Below are positions 12,666 to 25,424 of a stretch of DNA of 64,000 nt, in pieces. The position numbers and the translations under genes are program-made. The stretch is taken from the NCBI GenBank assembly GCA_029168955.1, contig JAPDOI010000063.1, forward strand, positions 1,550,001 to 1,614,000, read 5' to 3'. The DNA comes from Aplectana chamaeleonis (lineage: Eukaryota > Nematoda > Chromadorea > Rhabditida > Cosmocercidae). Under the pieces are notes generated by a model. It searched no databases and was not told the DNA's origin. It saw only the letters and a program-made list of their open reading frames with translations. Every line of letters begins with the position of its first letter. Within the stretch, counting starts at the first letter, position 1.

Positions 12666-13156
12666 TTAAAGGCACAGTACACCCTCAGATATGAATTTTG
12701 AGATTCTCTTGTAATTGTGTAGAAGACCCCTCCTGTATAGCACGTGCCAAGTGTGAGATCTCAATTCCTCCAAGTAAGCGAGATATAAGCGACCACCACG
12801 GGCCCGACCCCCTCCAGCCACCACCACAGGCACAGCCCCCGTTCTGATTTTGATCTCCATAGCGGCTACATGGATGGAAGATTTTCAACCGAATCGTCGT
12901 TTTTCACTCTCTTTCCTATCTATCTCGTCATCCTGTTTTGCTCTCGTGCCGCGACTGCGAATCAAGGGAAATACAGTTTTGAGACAACTCGTCCACCAAA
13001 TTTTGACTTCAAAACTCAGGCATTTACAAGGAGCCATATCTCTGTTCGTAGGTTTTGTTCGACGATTTTAGAAATACCATTGTTATCAGAGTGTGACCCT
13101 CTCCACGATTAGGATGAAACCTAAAAAATGATTTTCTGATGTCCCGTGCCTTTGAA
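12666..13156. mobile_element. TTAA-family MITE (family T2)
   Basis: It starts TTAAAGGCACAGTACACCCT and ends near GTCCCGTGCCTTT. Its interior closely matches the copy at 16967-17457 (AAGACCCCTCCTGTATA block). Confidence 0.65.
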
Positions 13157-14425
13157 TATCGGGCTGTGCTTTAAAGACATGTCTGGCTTATGGCGCAAGA
13201 AGGTTGGAATCCAATACACTCTTCGCTGCAGAGTTTCAGGTAGATTTGGAAAACAACCGTCACCACGCATCAATCTTGAGCGGTTCGAAAGTAATCAACA
13301 AAAAAAACCTCGGTATTTCGTGAACTGAAATCTGCTGAGGAATCGGGAAACTATTTTTCTAACCTGAAAAACCTATTCACCCTGGAATTTCAGTGGTATC
13401 TCCAAAGACAATTAAGCTTTGGAAGGAAAAGTGGTAATTTCACAATTCGGTTAGGAACATTTCAACACAAAAAAATATGGCTGCAATGTCACTTAACTTA
13501 TCCAAAAAGTTCTTAAAAGCTTTAAAATTGATAATTCAAGCAATTTATGAATGCAAAAAAAAATAAGATCGGAAGAGTTTGTATAGCGGATCAGAAAGAG
13601 GGTTTGCCAAGGTGCGAAAAGGTGCCTGTCTTTGATTTCACAGAATACTTAGTCAGTTCGACGGAGACTGTCCTCTCAGGCGGTCGAGCGGTCCTCGCTA
13701 CGACATTTATTTGGCCGAGCCTTTCCACGCCTGCTAACGGGAGTCACGGCTACTATTCATAGTTCGCCTAATGCTCCTTCTAATCAACATACAAGTCTAA
13801 AAAATGTCTTTCCGACAGCCGCTCGACACGCACGCAGACCGCGCGGGCGGACATTCTCATTCAGCCGGACTTTAAGTATCTGCGGGGGCTGAAGGCTGAA
13901 TTGTTTTGTTTTTTCGGTTATTGTTTTATTGTTGTTTATCCTCGAAATTGAAGACTTGGAGGGAACCTTCACCTTTTTGAATTTTAGAATCCTACATAAC
14001 GTTCACCTCTCGGACTGCTGTTTCCACACCACAAACCCTATGTTGATGGGGAGAAAAGCTCTTAAGAGTGACGCCTTACAAATACAGAGAATGAAGCATC
14101 TACCAACCTCGTGGTCCAGTTAAAGAAAACAACTGCTACGGTGTTAGATATAGCAATGATTATTTATATATTCATATTCAAGAGTAGGGCAAAACGTGGC
14201 ACAGATTCGGTACTTGGTCAAGCTCAAATTTTCACTTTTCTCCAAAGTTGTTTCTATACCACGAATTTGAACTGAAAGTTTCTTCAGGTACTACTTAGAA
14301 CAGCGTTATTTTGGAACCAAAACCTCAAGCCCTACCTTCCATGTGGAAGCACCTCATCACTGAAAAGCTGAGAAGTTTCCATATTGAATGAGGTTTGGGC
14401 CTTGTGTGTGGTTACTCATAATCAC
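13157..14425. other. Intergenic with an F4-like end at about 13815-13870
   Basis: An open frame at 13547-13762 shows no motif. A partial foldback F4 end is present. Confidence 0.35.
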
Positions 14426-14465
14426 TTACGAATTACGAATTACGAGTTACGAATTACGAGGAATT
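14426..14465. repeat. Heptamer tandem repeat (ACGAATT)
   Basis: About five units of ACGAATT/ACGAGTT occur in tandem. A related diffuse stretch (TACGAATTACGG, ATTTACGAAAT) lies at 12417-12480, and more follows to about 14525. Confidence 0.7.
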
Positions 14466-15000
14466 TGAAAAATTACGATTCACGATTTACGAAATTACAA
14501 AATTGTAACAATTACAAAATAGTAACACGAGGAAACACATGAGAAAAGAGTACTACACGAAAATCTGCGATTAGAGGAACATAACCACCGACAGAATGCG
14601 TCCCGGGTGCAGAAGCCTTCAAGACACAGTAATTTACAGTCTAACGCGAGCAGACGCATTGTGTACTCTCTCTGAAGCTTGTGGCGGCTGCGGGACACCC
14701 CTAAGTGTTCTCATTCCATCATATCTCGTTTCAGGGAAGGGCCCACCTCTGCATTATATTTAGCTTTACTTTGCCCAAAAGGCATTCCGCTCGTACAGCA
14801 CGACAAAGCGAAGGCGTAAAATCTGCAACTTTTAGTTCAGATCTAAATTGTAGTCAGTCACTCATTCGAAGTCTTTAGGAGAGAGAGAGCATTGTTCGAA
14901 GAAAGAAAAGGGTATAAATATCTCTGTGGCAGCAAGAGTATAATGAAATATTGCAGAAAATCCTCTCCTTCTCGCTAACCTTAGTCCAGTAATAGCGGAG

Positions 15001-15108
15001 GATCAGAGTTCTGTTGTCTAATCATCTCGCTGCTGCCCTTAAGCAGAAGCGAGATGATTAGACAACAGAACTCTGATCGCGAGATGATTAAACCACAGAA
15101 CTCTGACA
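15001..15108. repeat. 31-bp perfect palindrome plus a third direct copy
   Basis: Left arm 15001-15031 (starts GATCAGAGTTCTGTTG) is exactly inverse to 15048-15078, with a 16-nt loop. A third, slightly changed copy of the right arm (15079-15108) follows directly. Confidence 0.85.
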
Positions 15109-15394
15109 GCGCCTAAACCTCGAAGTACATTCATTACCAGAGGGGATTTTGGGACTACACCACGCCACATGGCCCAACCATCTTGGAGGGCATTTCATCT
15201 TCTCTTCGAAGGGTATGACTCACATGAGGTTTCTCAGAATAACATCACGCTTCTAGCTACACTGAGTAAACCGAAGGATCAGCCCAGCATCCGCGTAGCA
15301 GCAGTGGTAGTAGAAATCTTCCATTTTCAGTGCGTTAACCACGCACTCCTGAACGAATGAAAACTCGAAATCGTGGTAAGAGCGCTAGTTTTCG

Positions 15395-15658
15395 ATCAAT
15401 AGCCCCGTTCTTTCCTTCATGTTCAGCTTATCTCTTTACTCAGGTCAGCTCGCATACATCGACTGCAGAAGACGGAAGTTTCAAGCCTTGGACAACTCGT
15501 CCACCATGCTTTTCAAGCTAACTTTTTGAGGGACCCTAACTCCGTTTCCAGAAGGTCTTGTGCGATTCCAGAAACATCATTGGAATCAGCATGGGACTGT
15601 TTTCGAGATAGGTGAAAAAACAGAAAAAAACTATTATTGCCGTGAACGCTGCCTTTAA
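15395..15658. mobile_element. TTAA-family MITE (T1), right half
   Basis: The right end is CGTGAACGCTGCCTTTAA (15655-15658 is TTAA). The left starts in the core (AGCCCCGTTCTTTCC). Confidence 0.5.
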
Positions 15659-16531
15659 AGACACAATCCAAGCTCGTGGATAAAACTTGATATGGTGGTT
15701 CGGACGCTCTGTGTAGCGACCCTGCCAAACGCGGAATCTCAGCTCTTCAGAATAAGAGAGAAAAATCGAGCAATCACTCACTCCGCCCCCGAAACCAGCA
15801 CCCATTCGCTCCACCCACTTCGGGGTTTTCGATCCCAATAGAAGTGTCTATGTTGTTCCATTAGTTATCTGCCTTACTTTATAATGTGGTTTGCTCCGGC
15901 GCGATGACTGCGAACGACGAGGAAAAACAGGACCTTGACAACTCGTCCACGAATTTCTCATAGTCCAAATTCACAACTTTTGAGGGACCATAACTCCGTT
16001 CGTAGAGGGTACTGAGCAATTCTGGAGACCCCATTGTGATCAGTCCGACATTCTCTCCAAGAGCAAAAGATGATATTTGCTTTAGATGGGAGATTCCGAT
16101 GCCAGAAGAGTTGCGTGGGCACAAGCGAGATACGGACGTGGATTTTGATGGAATTCGCTGTTTATTGCATTATTTTTTATCACCAATATATTTAGTAAAG
16201 ATTGAGATGGTAACTCCTCAAAGAGAATAATATGCAAGAAAAGAAGCAGCGCAACAATAAAAGGAATGTAGGGATAGAAAAAATTGCAACCCGTGATGTA
16301 GTCTTGGCTTGCACAGCTCTGCAAATCTTGATCATTGGGAGGAGGAGCCTTACTTCTGCATTGAACTCAACCGAACATGATGTTTGGTGCGGTGAAGGAG
16401 CGAGCAAAAGCCTGCTGAAAAATTGGTGCACTCTTGCCCGTAATCCTCTTAGAGGCAACCAAAAATCGCGAGGGACTGTGGTGAGCGATTAGGCCCAAGT
16501 GTATATCTTGGCACGGGTTTAAGGGGGCTGC

Positions 16532-16970
16532 TTAAAGGCAGTGTCCACGATAAATTTCGTCCTCGGCCGGAAATCGAAAGCTTAGGGTCTCATTGGAGTT
16601 TCGGGGTCGAAAGAACGAACGAAGACGAGCCCGAAAAAGTTCCACATGGCTCCAAACTCCGCTCGCGCTAGCCCTTCCACTCGCAGTCGAGTTTTCCGAG
16701 AAACAGTATAGTCCGCTTCTACATTAGCATTGGAGCGCGAGCACGGCTGAGTTTTAGCATAGGGGCACATTTGCGCTCGCTGTCCACTTCAGGCCCATGC
16801 CCGCACAACTGTGCCACCGTTGGAATGTGGCTTTCAAGAAGAAGAACTAATTTTGGATGTTTCGCAGCGTTTTTCATGATTCTTTCTTCACTGATGAGAC
16901 AGTCAGGCTCTGAACTTTCGTTTTCAGGTGGAAACTCGAAGACCGTTTTTATCGTGGACACTGCCTTTAA
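16532..16970. mobile_element. TTAA-flanked MITE (T1), abutting a T2 copy
   Basis: It starts TTAAAGGCAGTGTCCACGAT and ends ATCGTGGACACTGCCTTTAA. Its final TTAA (16967-16970) is also the first TTAA of the next element. Confidence 0.7.
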
Positions 16971-17457
16971 AGGCACAGTACACCCTCACATATGAATTTC
17001 GAAATTTCCATGTGGTTGTGTAGAAGACCCCTCCTGTATAACACGTGCCAAATGCGAGACCTCAATTCCTCCAAATAAGCGAGATATAAGCGACCACCAA
17101 AGCCCGACCCCCTTCGCTCACCACCACAGTCCCGACCCCCTTCCGGATTTTCGACCTCGATATCGGCTGGATGGATAGATGAATTCTTAACAGATCGCCG
17201 TTCTTCAGTCCACTGTCAGACTGACTCCCTAACCTGGCTCGCTCTCGCGCAACGATTGCGAATGTAGAGAAAATTAGGCCTGAGACAACACGTCCGCCAC
17301 TTTTTCACCGCTAAATAATATGCATCTTCAGAGAGCCATAACTCTGTTCATAGTGGCCTTAGACGATTCTGGAGATACCGATGTGATAAGCGTGTGACTC
17401 TCTCCAACATGAGCATAAAATCTGAAAAATACTTTTCTGGGTGTTCTGTGCCTTTAA
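16967..17457. mobile_element. TTAA-flanked MITE (T2)
   Basis: It starts TTAAAGGCACAGTACACCCT and ends GTTCTGTGCCTTTAA. It shares one TTAA with the upstream MITE. Confidence 0.7.
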
Positions 17458-18261
17458 CGTTCAGCGATCCAATCAGAAGTGCTCATTCGTGTTACTCAAG
17501 AATTCCATGAGGAGCAATGCGAAATTTCAGCTAGTATCGAGCATGCAGTTAACTCAACTAACTCCGAATGGGCGCAACCATTATAAAAGCAGTGTTTACA
17601 AAGATTTTCGTCCCCGAGTTTTTCACATAAAAGAAAGCGTTAGCCTCCAAATTTAACCAAAATTACGAAGAAACGGCGATAAGCACATTAAAACGTCGTA
17701 TTTCAGTGACATTATACTATAACATGGACTAGTCTGGTTGGTTGAACATGTTCATAGTGGTTGTCACCGGTGGAAAATTGGGTCACTTGAAAGTAGAAGA
17801 ATATTTAATGCAAAGCAAGAGTTAGTTAGGGCTCTGAGAAAAGAACGGAGCAGTAGATAGTAAAGAATAGCCATGGACGGGTCCACAAAAATTTCATTGT
17901 CATAACAAACAGTTCCTGTGAGACTTGAGAGGCCGGGTGAGATTAAAGGATTTTGTATACTTCAGGTGCGTTTTCTCTCAATTTCCACGTCGTTTTGGTT
18001 CTACACGGGGGCCACCTAATCAATATATAGCGAAAAATATCAAATTTGAACTTTATTGTGAACGCTGCCTTTAAAGGCACAGTCCCACCTCAGGGGTAAT
18101 TTTTGATCTCATACTGGCTACTATATCTCGAAAGGAAGTTGACCTAACAGATCTGATCACAGGTATGTAGGAGTACTGAGAGGAAAAAGTACTCTGCAAG
18201 AAAAGGAGAAGTTGAAAGGATTGAGTAAGTTTCCAGCTGTTCGCTCTTGATGGCCATCTGC
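17458..18261. other. Intergenic with two abutting TTAA-family MITE ends
   Basis: At 18054-18100 a right end (GAACGCTGCCTTTAA) and a left end (TTAAAGGCACAGTCCCACCT) meet at one shared TTAA (18071-18074). The other ends of both elements are not seen. Confidence 0.5.
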
Positions 18262-18879
18262 TTAAAGGCATCGTACACGATGAAAACCGAATTCCAGCTT
18301 TTGTGTTCTGTCGGACTAGGGGGTCATGACAGTGTCCCTCAGAAAGTTTGGAGTTCCAAAATCGCCTCTGAACGGAGATCTACTTACCTGAAAAAGGCTT
18401 CCTGGGTTTTGGGGGCCGGCCTTGGGGTCGATCCGTTGTTACAAGGAGCAAAACTCCGTGGTCGCTGCCGGCGATCGTGCGTTGACGCGTCGTAGGGCGC
18501 AATCCACATGCCATTTGATTTCACGTTCGGCATCGATCGAAAGCAGCTGACAGCGATGGACGCAGCAGGTTAGTAACCCTTTTCAGTTTCTTTCAAGAAA
18601 AAAAAAGATCGCTCGTCTGAATGGCATCCTCAGTGAATTGCTTCCGACGCTGCGCCAGGGAACGAATCGTAAAAGTGTTCCTTGCGTTCTTCGCGCAACT
18701 ATCCCAAAGTGATGTTGGCGGGAACTTCAAATTTGTATTGAGCTTTCTTGAAATGGGTTTTTCGTGAAAAGTTGACGTTTCTGAGGGGGCTTTTTGCAAC
18801 CGTCAGTCACTATAGGGATATAACAACACGAAAAAGTCAAAAACCCAAGTATGGTTTTCATCGTGTACGATGCCTTTAA
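18262..18879. mobile_element. TTAA-flanked MITE variant
   Basis: The ends are TTAAAGGCATCGTACACGAT and ATCGTGTACGATGCCTTTAA. The length of 618 bp and the different interior mark a separate subfamily. Related single ends occur at 38791-38816. Confidence 0.62.
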
Positions 18880-19956
18880 TGAAACCCCTTACGCGCATTA
18901 TAACAGCACCCATTCAGTGCATTTTTTTTTTCAAAAATGTAAAAGAGGGCATGTGAAAAGTACACAACGACGACTGCTGGGTAAGGCATTCACTATTTTT
19001 CAACTCTCCTGTCTACTAAAAAGGCTACAAGGAAATGAATTGCCATCAAAAAGCAACCTTGTTCTCCAACTTTTATTATTATTGAGTCGCCTAAGGTCAA
19101 ATGCAAAAGCTCAAGTATCTAATTCGGTGGTAAACAGATAGAGAATTAGCCTATGTACGATGTACTTCACCACTGCGATTGACACTTATTGCGAAATAGA
19201 TCTTTTTGGAAGACACTAGGTGGGGGGAAGAAAGTGATTTAATGGTCTTGTAGCTTGCGATAGCAACATAGAACACTCACATACAAACCTCAGAAGACAT
19301 CTTTGTGCACTGTAATTGCCACCCATTCAGTAATGTGTGGAGTCTTTTGATTTCCTTTTTCGTATTCTAGTCGTTTCGAATTTTTCGTTCTCCTTTCAAA
19401 AGTTCAGGAAAATTAGAAGCGAATGAAAGGGAACCCAACTGGCCGCGAGAGACCATGCCTTCCTGAAAATTTTCTGCCTTCTTGCATTTCCGTTTTCAGT
19501 TTTCTGACAAACTTGATTTTTTGCTTTCCGAGAATTTTTCATAATTGTCAATTTTTGTACAGAATATTGCTGGACCACTGTTATACTACGATGGAAAGCT
19601 GCGGATTTCAGCAGATCATAACCTTTGTAGAACACCTCTTAAAGCCTCAGAAAGGTGAATTGTATAGAGAAAAGACTACCAAAGGCCTCTACGAACCGAC
19701 TTACATGCCGCGGAACTGCATGTTCAGAGTCAGACTGGTTTTGTTCAGCCGGACAACGGGGCTCACGTGAAAAATCTCAAAATTTAGAAAAATTTTTCAG
19801 GGGGACTCAAAAAAAAAATTATGGCGTGTTTTCGATGGAGAAAAAGCTTCTGACAAATACGTAAGCGGTAATGTAGTACCAGTATTTTAGAATGCAGACA
19901 TAGCTTTAGCTCATAAGACGTACTTTCAGACGAGTTACGCGCATTGGTGGAGCCTA

Positions 19957-20451
19957 TTAAAGGCAGTGTTCACGATAAGAGTCGTTTTTCTGCTTTTCCG
20001 CATATCTTGAAGACGGTTCCATGCTGATTCCAATGATATTTCAGGAATCGTACGAGACCTTCTAGGAGCGGAGTTATGGTCCCTCAAAAATTGAGCTTAG
20101 GATGCATGGTGGACGAGTTGTCCGAGGCTTGTAACTTCCGTCTTTTGCAGCCGATGTATGCGGGCTGAACTGAGTAGAGAGAGAAGTTGAGAATAAAGGG
20201 AAGAATGGGGCTATTGGTCGGAAACTATCGCTCATCTCACAATCTCGAGCACTCATTTGTTCACGTCGGTGGGCGTGGAAAGTGCATCTGGGGTGTGACG
20301 AGCTGACGGGTGTCCAACTTTGGAGCTGTAGGGGGCCCTTCCGAGCTAATTTTCCTTGGTTATTTCAACGTTAGGGTTGCGCTGGGCCCCGCAGCTGCCG
20401 ATCTCCACCAAAAAAATCAGATATAGCTTTTATCGTGGATATTGCCTTTAA
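19957..20451. mobile_element. TTAA-flanked MITE (T1), intact
   Basis: The ends are TTAAAGGCAGTGTTCACGAT and TTATCGTGGATATTGCCTTTAA-type. The interior matches the copies at 24988 and 43823 (GGTCCCTCAAAAATTGAGCT block). Confidence 0.7.
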
Positions 20452-21540
20452 CTCTTTAATCCTTCACTTCGTAGATTTGACAACGTACGTCCCCACATAA
20501 AATTCTAGATTTTCATAATTCTGAAAAAGATATTCAGAAGCTCCGTGACATTCTCTACACACTAATATCTAACAACCCTTCCATAATTTTAGAACTATGA
20601 AGAAATTCGCCTACAGCCCGTTTTCTCGTTGTCTAATACTGTTGTCCAGAACCGCATGTTCGGCCGCAACTGAACAACGCAGATTTTCCTTTCAAAAAAG
20701 AAAACCCTGGAGTTCCAGAGATTCTGTTTCGATCCTGGATCTATCTTCTACAAACTACGTTCAGATCGCCTGAATCAGGGTGCGGCACGAGGTGTGGACA
20801 ATGCCGAATTTACTAAGACCCCATTAATTGACGTTGAAAATTTGACGACTTTCTCAGACCCCCGTCCCAAAATCGTCAATAGGTCACAGTTTTGACGATT
20901 TTCTCAGACTTCCTTCCAGGAGCGTAATTTGTCTGTTTTTTTTTTGTTGTTGTAAAATATGAAGGAGAGGAACAACTTAAGTTGTCGCTAACGATGGGCA
21001 CCAGTTCGAATAGATGACATTCACCACCTTCTATTAAAATAGTTTGAATAATACCGAAAAAACCCTCAAAGCTTATCTGCAGACCTAACACATTCGTTGC
21101 CTCTTAGCAGAACACATAAGAGCAAACGTAAGTGCGAATAACAAAACGTTCATTCTGAGGGCATGCAGCAACATAGCACTTTTGTATACACGGCTTAGTT
21201 TTTCGCATTCCAAATAAACAAAGTCTTGGCGTAGACCCCTCGCTCAACGTCAGGCCATTGCCGTCATGATTGGAATCTAGTTAAGGATACAACAGCAAAT
21301 TCAAATTTGTTTTGAAACACTTGTTACAGCGTTGATGAATACAACACACCTACAGAGTATGACAAATACCGTTGTGATTCTATCATATTTCCGACGAACT
21401 CTTTCTGAAAAATCTCGGCACCTGCCTTGTCCGACTAAGCTTTCGACCTTTTGGGTTCCTACGGAGGCTTTATTTCTCACTATGCCGCACCTAAATCTTG
21501 TTTCATGGTCATCTTTCTGGTTAGGTGACGCTCCTATGTA

Positions 21541-22775
21541 CAGGGTGCGTATTATATACCCGTACACTTTTGACGCGCGCATTTGAATGTGGGGTTTTGA
21601 TTTTCCTGACTCGCTTGTGGTGTGTTTGCTAGACTCAATCTTTTACAATACCCGCACAAAAGTTGGGGTTCTCACATGAGCTTCTTCGAGCATGGTAGCT
21701 CCTAATCCAAAAAGAGCCGCAACTCTTCAACTCAGACACCCCGGACATCCAGCTTCGAGGATCGTTCGTCTCCTTGAAGTCTCCCGCCAAACCGTCCACG
21801 ATGCAATCAATCGAAGTTCGGCTGATGACCGTATTTGTCCAGAACGGCCGGTGACTGTAGCGACAGGTCGTATAAGAACAATTGTAAAAAGACGCACCGA
21901 ACGCAAAGCTACGAAGGGTATGAGGAAAATGGCTTGAGACTTGGACGTATCGGAGGGAACCGTGAGGAGGGTGGTCAAGCAGCAATTCCATATGCGTCTC
22001 TACAAATTGAAGAAAGCATGGTCCGAGCGATGCACAAATGAAGGGGAAAATAAAGAAATGTATGGGACAACTCCAGCGGGCCTTCGAAGATGCTTTCCAC
22101 AGATGCTCTTTTCATGGATTTAACAGCCAGAACGTACGGGTGCTTGCACATGACACAAAGGAAGTTACCAAGGCGAGAAGAATCGTTTCAGGGTAAAACC
22201 CAGCGCGACCTTAGTGGTGTGGTTGCCTCTCGTTCTCGTTGGAAAAGATGTAAAAATCGATGCTGATACCTGTCTGCAAGCCATTCTAACAGTGTATGCT
22301 ACCATGGTTGATGAAACATTATAAGGGAGGACAATGGATGTTTCATCAGGTTGACGCTCCAGCTCACAGGTCCAAGAAGGTCCAGCATTGGTGTCATGAG
22401 AAACTACCGGATTTCATCGCAGCGACTGAATGGCCAGTAGAGACCAGATCTCAGCGTTGTGGACTACTGCGGCTGGAGCAGTCTGGAGGAGAAAGCCTGC
22501 GGTAAAGACGGCACCAGCATCATGGCACTTGAATCTTCATTGAAGAAATCCTGGAGTGAGACTTCTGCGCTTTCTGCTCTGCGGGCCGCCGGAAATGCCT
22601 ACCCGAATGGTCTTCGAGCAGTCATCACAGCTAAAGGCTGCCTCGTCTAATGACATCTGATTCTTTTGAATGATTATGCCGTCAGTAAAATATAGTAAAG
22701 ATAGCTCCCGATTTGCTCGCTTCTTTGATGAGTTATGCTGTCCGAACCGTGTACAGGTAATTAATACGCACCCTA
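21541..22775 (+). mobile_element. Tc1/mariner-superfamily transposon, possibly maT (DD37D-like), decayed
   Basis: The ends share AGGGTGCGTATTA...TACC.GTACAC in inverted orientation (left 21541-21567, right about 22749-22775) and TA dinucleotides flank both ends. The interior encodes a broken transposase on the plus strand. Length of about 1.2 kb fits the superfamily. Placement in maT rather than Tc1 rests only on an aspartate where Tc1 has glutamate in the last catalytic motif. Confidence 0.8.
21692..22650 (+). pseudogene. Transposase pseudogene of the maT/Tc1-like element
   Basis: The ATG at 21692 begins a helix-turn-helix domain (HPGHPASRIVRLLEVSRQTV), followed by SEGTVRRVVKQQFHMRLYK as the second DNA-binding half. 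A premature TGA at about 21935 and later frame changes interrupt it. Catalytic parts survive: FHQVDAPAHRSKKVQHWC with the second Asp (near 22335-22390) and VVDYCGWSSLEEKACGK with the third acidic position (near 22450-22505). The end reads LRAAGNAYPNGLRAVI. The normal P-V-R-S-P-D-L-N segment before VVDY is disrupted. The gene is inactive. Confidence 0.78.
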
Positions 22776-24987
22776 TTGTTCAACTCTGTTTTGAGTCCCA
22801 GACTTAAACCTCTTATTACAGATTGTCTGGTATGTTAAATTTTCTCGAACAGCATGTCATAATGACACAGGTTTGTGGCAGCTGCGAAATTCGAATTTTG
22901 ACGAAAATAAATCAGCGAACAGGCAGAGTCCAGAACTGCAGGGAAGAGCAAGGGTCACAGAGCGCAACCCAAGGACGAATTGTGTACGAGAGCAGAAATA
23001 CAATAGCAGATTCAGTTGCCGGACCACTGATCAAAAACCTAACAAGAAGGAAGGAAGTGCGGCCATACTATCTTCTTGCATTAGCTTCCCTTATTCCGTA
23101 TTCTGTTCAGGCGGGCACGGAACCTCAGCCAATTTTACTACAAAAACTGCATCCCGCTCCAAGCATTAGCGATTCTATAACAATACGATGAAGGCCTCTA
23201 TTTCTTCAGTTTGAAAGCATGTAAAGGTTACAAAATGTTGCACATAGAGCATTACAGACGCCACGAGAGCTATGATAATCTAAAATTCGCATTCTTCTGC
23301 TTCATTTGGATTTGGTTAGCATATACATGTATTGAGTAAGTTCTGCTTAAAACTCGGTCTATGTGGCAAGCGAGTGCGGGTTTCCGTGTGAGTAACAGTT
23401 TGCCTTACACGACTATCCGGATTATCCGAATAATTTTGGAAACTTCACTTTTCGAAAACCCAATGCTTTTGAATTGGTGGTAAGGTAGCATCGTATGATT
23501 GCCACAATAAAGTTCAATTGATAAACCATCTTCACTTTAAACTTCAGGCTGAAATTGATGAGAGAATACAGATTCTGTGATTATCCGATTTTTTTTCGGA
23601 TAACATTTATAGCGTGCTGTCCTCAACAAATAGCGGAGTCCCTATTTTAAGAGTACAGAGACTTTAGGAGTAAGTTTCGGACTTCGCTTTATGTGTACTT
23701 CTATTAGAAGTGTACTTCAAACAGAGACTGCACTTCTACATATCAGTCATTTTGTTTAGTATCGGAGGTGGACTTCTAATGCATTCAAATTCCCCACAAA
23801 GAGTCAGCTATGTCTTATCCCACTTGTATCAAAATCAGAGCCGCCGCGCAGCGCACTACCAAATTGGGGACATGTGAGCTGTAGGAGGATCAAGTGTAAT
23901 CCTTCACGAGTATTACAGACCGTGGTGTTTCCAAATCTGACCCGTCGGGCGACATCTAGCTCAGTGGTTCTTGCACAACAATTAAAAAGGATGAAAGGCC
24001 AATTACCGTCCTGTGGTCAGTTTCGGATGGTGAAGTGGCTTCTCTGAGCAGGGTGATTTTCACAGCGGAGTGCAAGAACTGCCTCGCGCACCATCACCGT
24101 AAGGAACTGAAGTCCTGTTATGGAGCGAGTGTCGACATTTCTCCATCTACGGGCGGCTGGTATTGATGATACCAACACTCGACCACTCTATCAGTGTTTA
24201 ATAGAAAGCTGGCCTATATATATCCGATTTTGGTGATAACCTGAATTGATGGTGGCCTATCAGCTCCTATGTGCATATGGTATCGTGAACAATGCCTTCT
24301 CACACCGCCGTACCCTAAAGCTGCGCCGGAAAAACCTCCTAGAATCAAAGTTCGCGCTCTGCATTGCCACGTGGACGTACCTCTAGAAAGAAAGTTGTTG
24401 GAAGCCCTAGCTCTCTGTTGCGGTCGTATGGTCATCGCGTTGACCTCTGCAATTAGGGGATGCGTTATCGGCAGCCGGGTGTCCGTGACTGCCCATGTTG
24501 TGTATTTCTCGTTGTTCTGTCTACCGCTATAGATGGCCTAGCGGGAGGACAGGCCAAATAAAAGGTGACTAGGTTTACACCAGGTATGTTAACTGTAGTT
24601 TGGCGTTCTCCTCTGGTGTGCCTGTTGGTTGGATATTCTATTAATAAACCTTCTTATAGTCTCTGGTGCTGCAGCCGCAGCTTGAAAAAGGTTTTTTTTC
24701 TCTCGCTAGAAGAGAGCATTGCATGGTCGGAAGAAGACCGTTAAAAACTTGTATCCACAGGGAAACAAAAGCCCATATCCCGAACTTAATCTCAATGATG
24801 AGCTAGTGGAAACAATGAGGCTAATAGCATACCGGTAACGATTAAAAGACCATCTCAGCAGCTCCTGTTGCGGTGTAGCTATTGCCATACTTGAATTTTC
24901 ATTTCGCTTGCCCGGTGTTTTCGCCTGCAGGGGAGAGTCTATAATGTAGCAAATGGCCAAGCACGTTTTTCCGTGCAGCCGCGCAAT
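22776..24987. other. Intergenic, nothing recognised
   Basis: An open frame at 22823-23191 lacks motifs. TAGCTCAGTGG at about 23958 resembles an RNA polymerase III A box, but no B box follows. Confidence 0.35.
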
Positions 24988-25340
24988 TTAAAGACAGTGT
25001 TCACGATGATCATTTTTCTGCTTTTCCGCCTATCTTAAAGCCGGTCCCAAGCTGATTCCAATGATGTTTTTGGAATCGTACAAGACCTTCTAGGAACGGA
25101 GTTATGGTCCCTCGAAAATTGAGCTAAGGATGCATGGTGGACGAGTTAGACTTTTGACGAGTTTTCCGAGGCTTGTAACTTCCGTCTTTTGCAGCCGATG
25201 TATGCGAGGTGACCTGAGTAAAGAGAGAAGTTGAGAAATAAGGGAAGAACGGGGCTAATGATCGGAAACCATCGCTTACCTCACGATTCCGAGTTTTCAT
25301 TGGTTCACGTCGGGAGGGCAGGCATTGTGCTTTTGAGGTT
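24988..25340. mobile_element. TTAA-family MITE (T1), right end lost
   Basis: The left end is TTAAAGACAGTGTTCACGAT. The core is intact to about 25330, where it runs into other sequence. A short internal duplication (GACGAGTT repeated at 25141 and 25158) is specific to this copy. Confidence 0.6.
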
Positions 25341-25424
25341 TGCCTTGCGCTCGAAGTGGCGACTTCGTGCTCTTTTGGGGTCTTTCTGAGGATGAAAACA
25401 GAACGAAAACATCACGAAGAAGCT

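Noticed and set aside
23950..23970. tRNA A-box-like TAGCTCAGTGG
   Set aside because: No B box at a suitable distance and no cloverleaf pairing.
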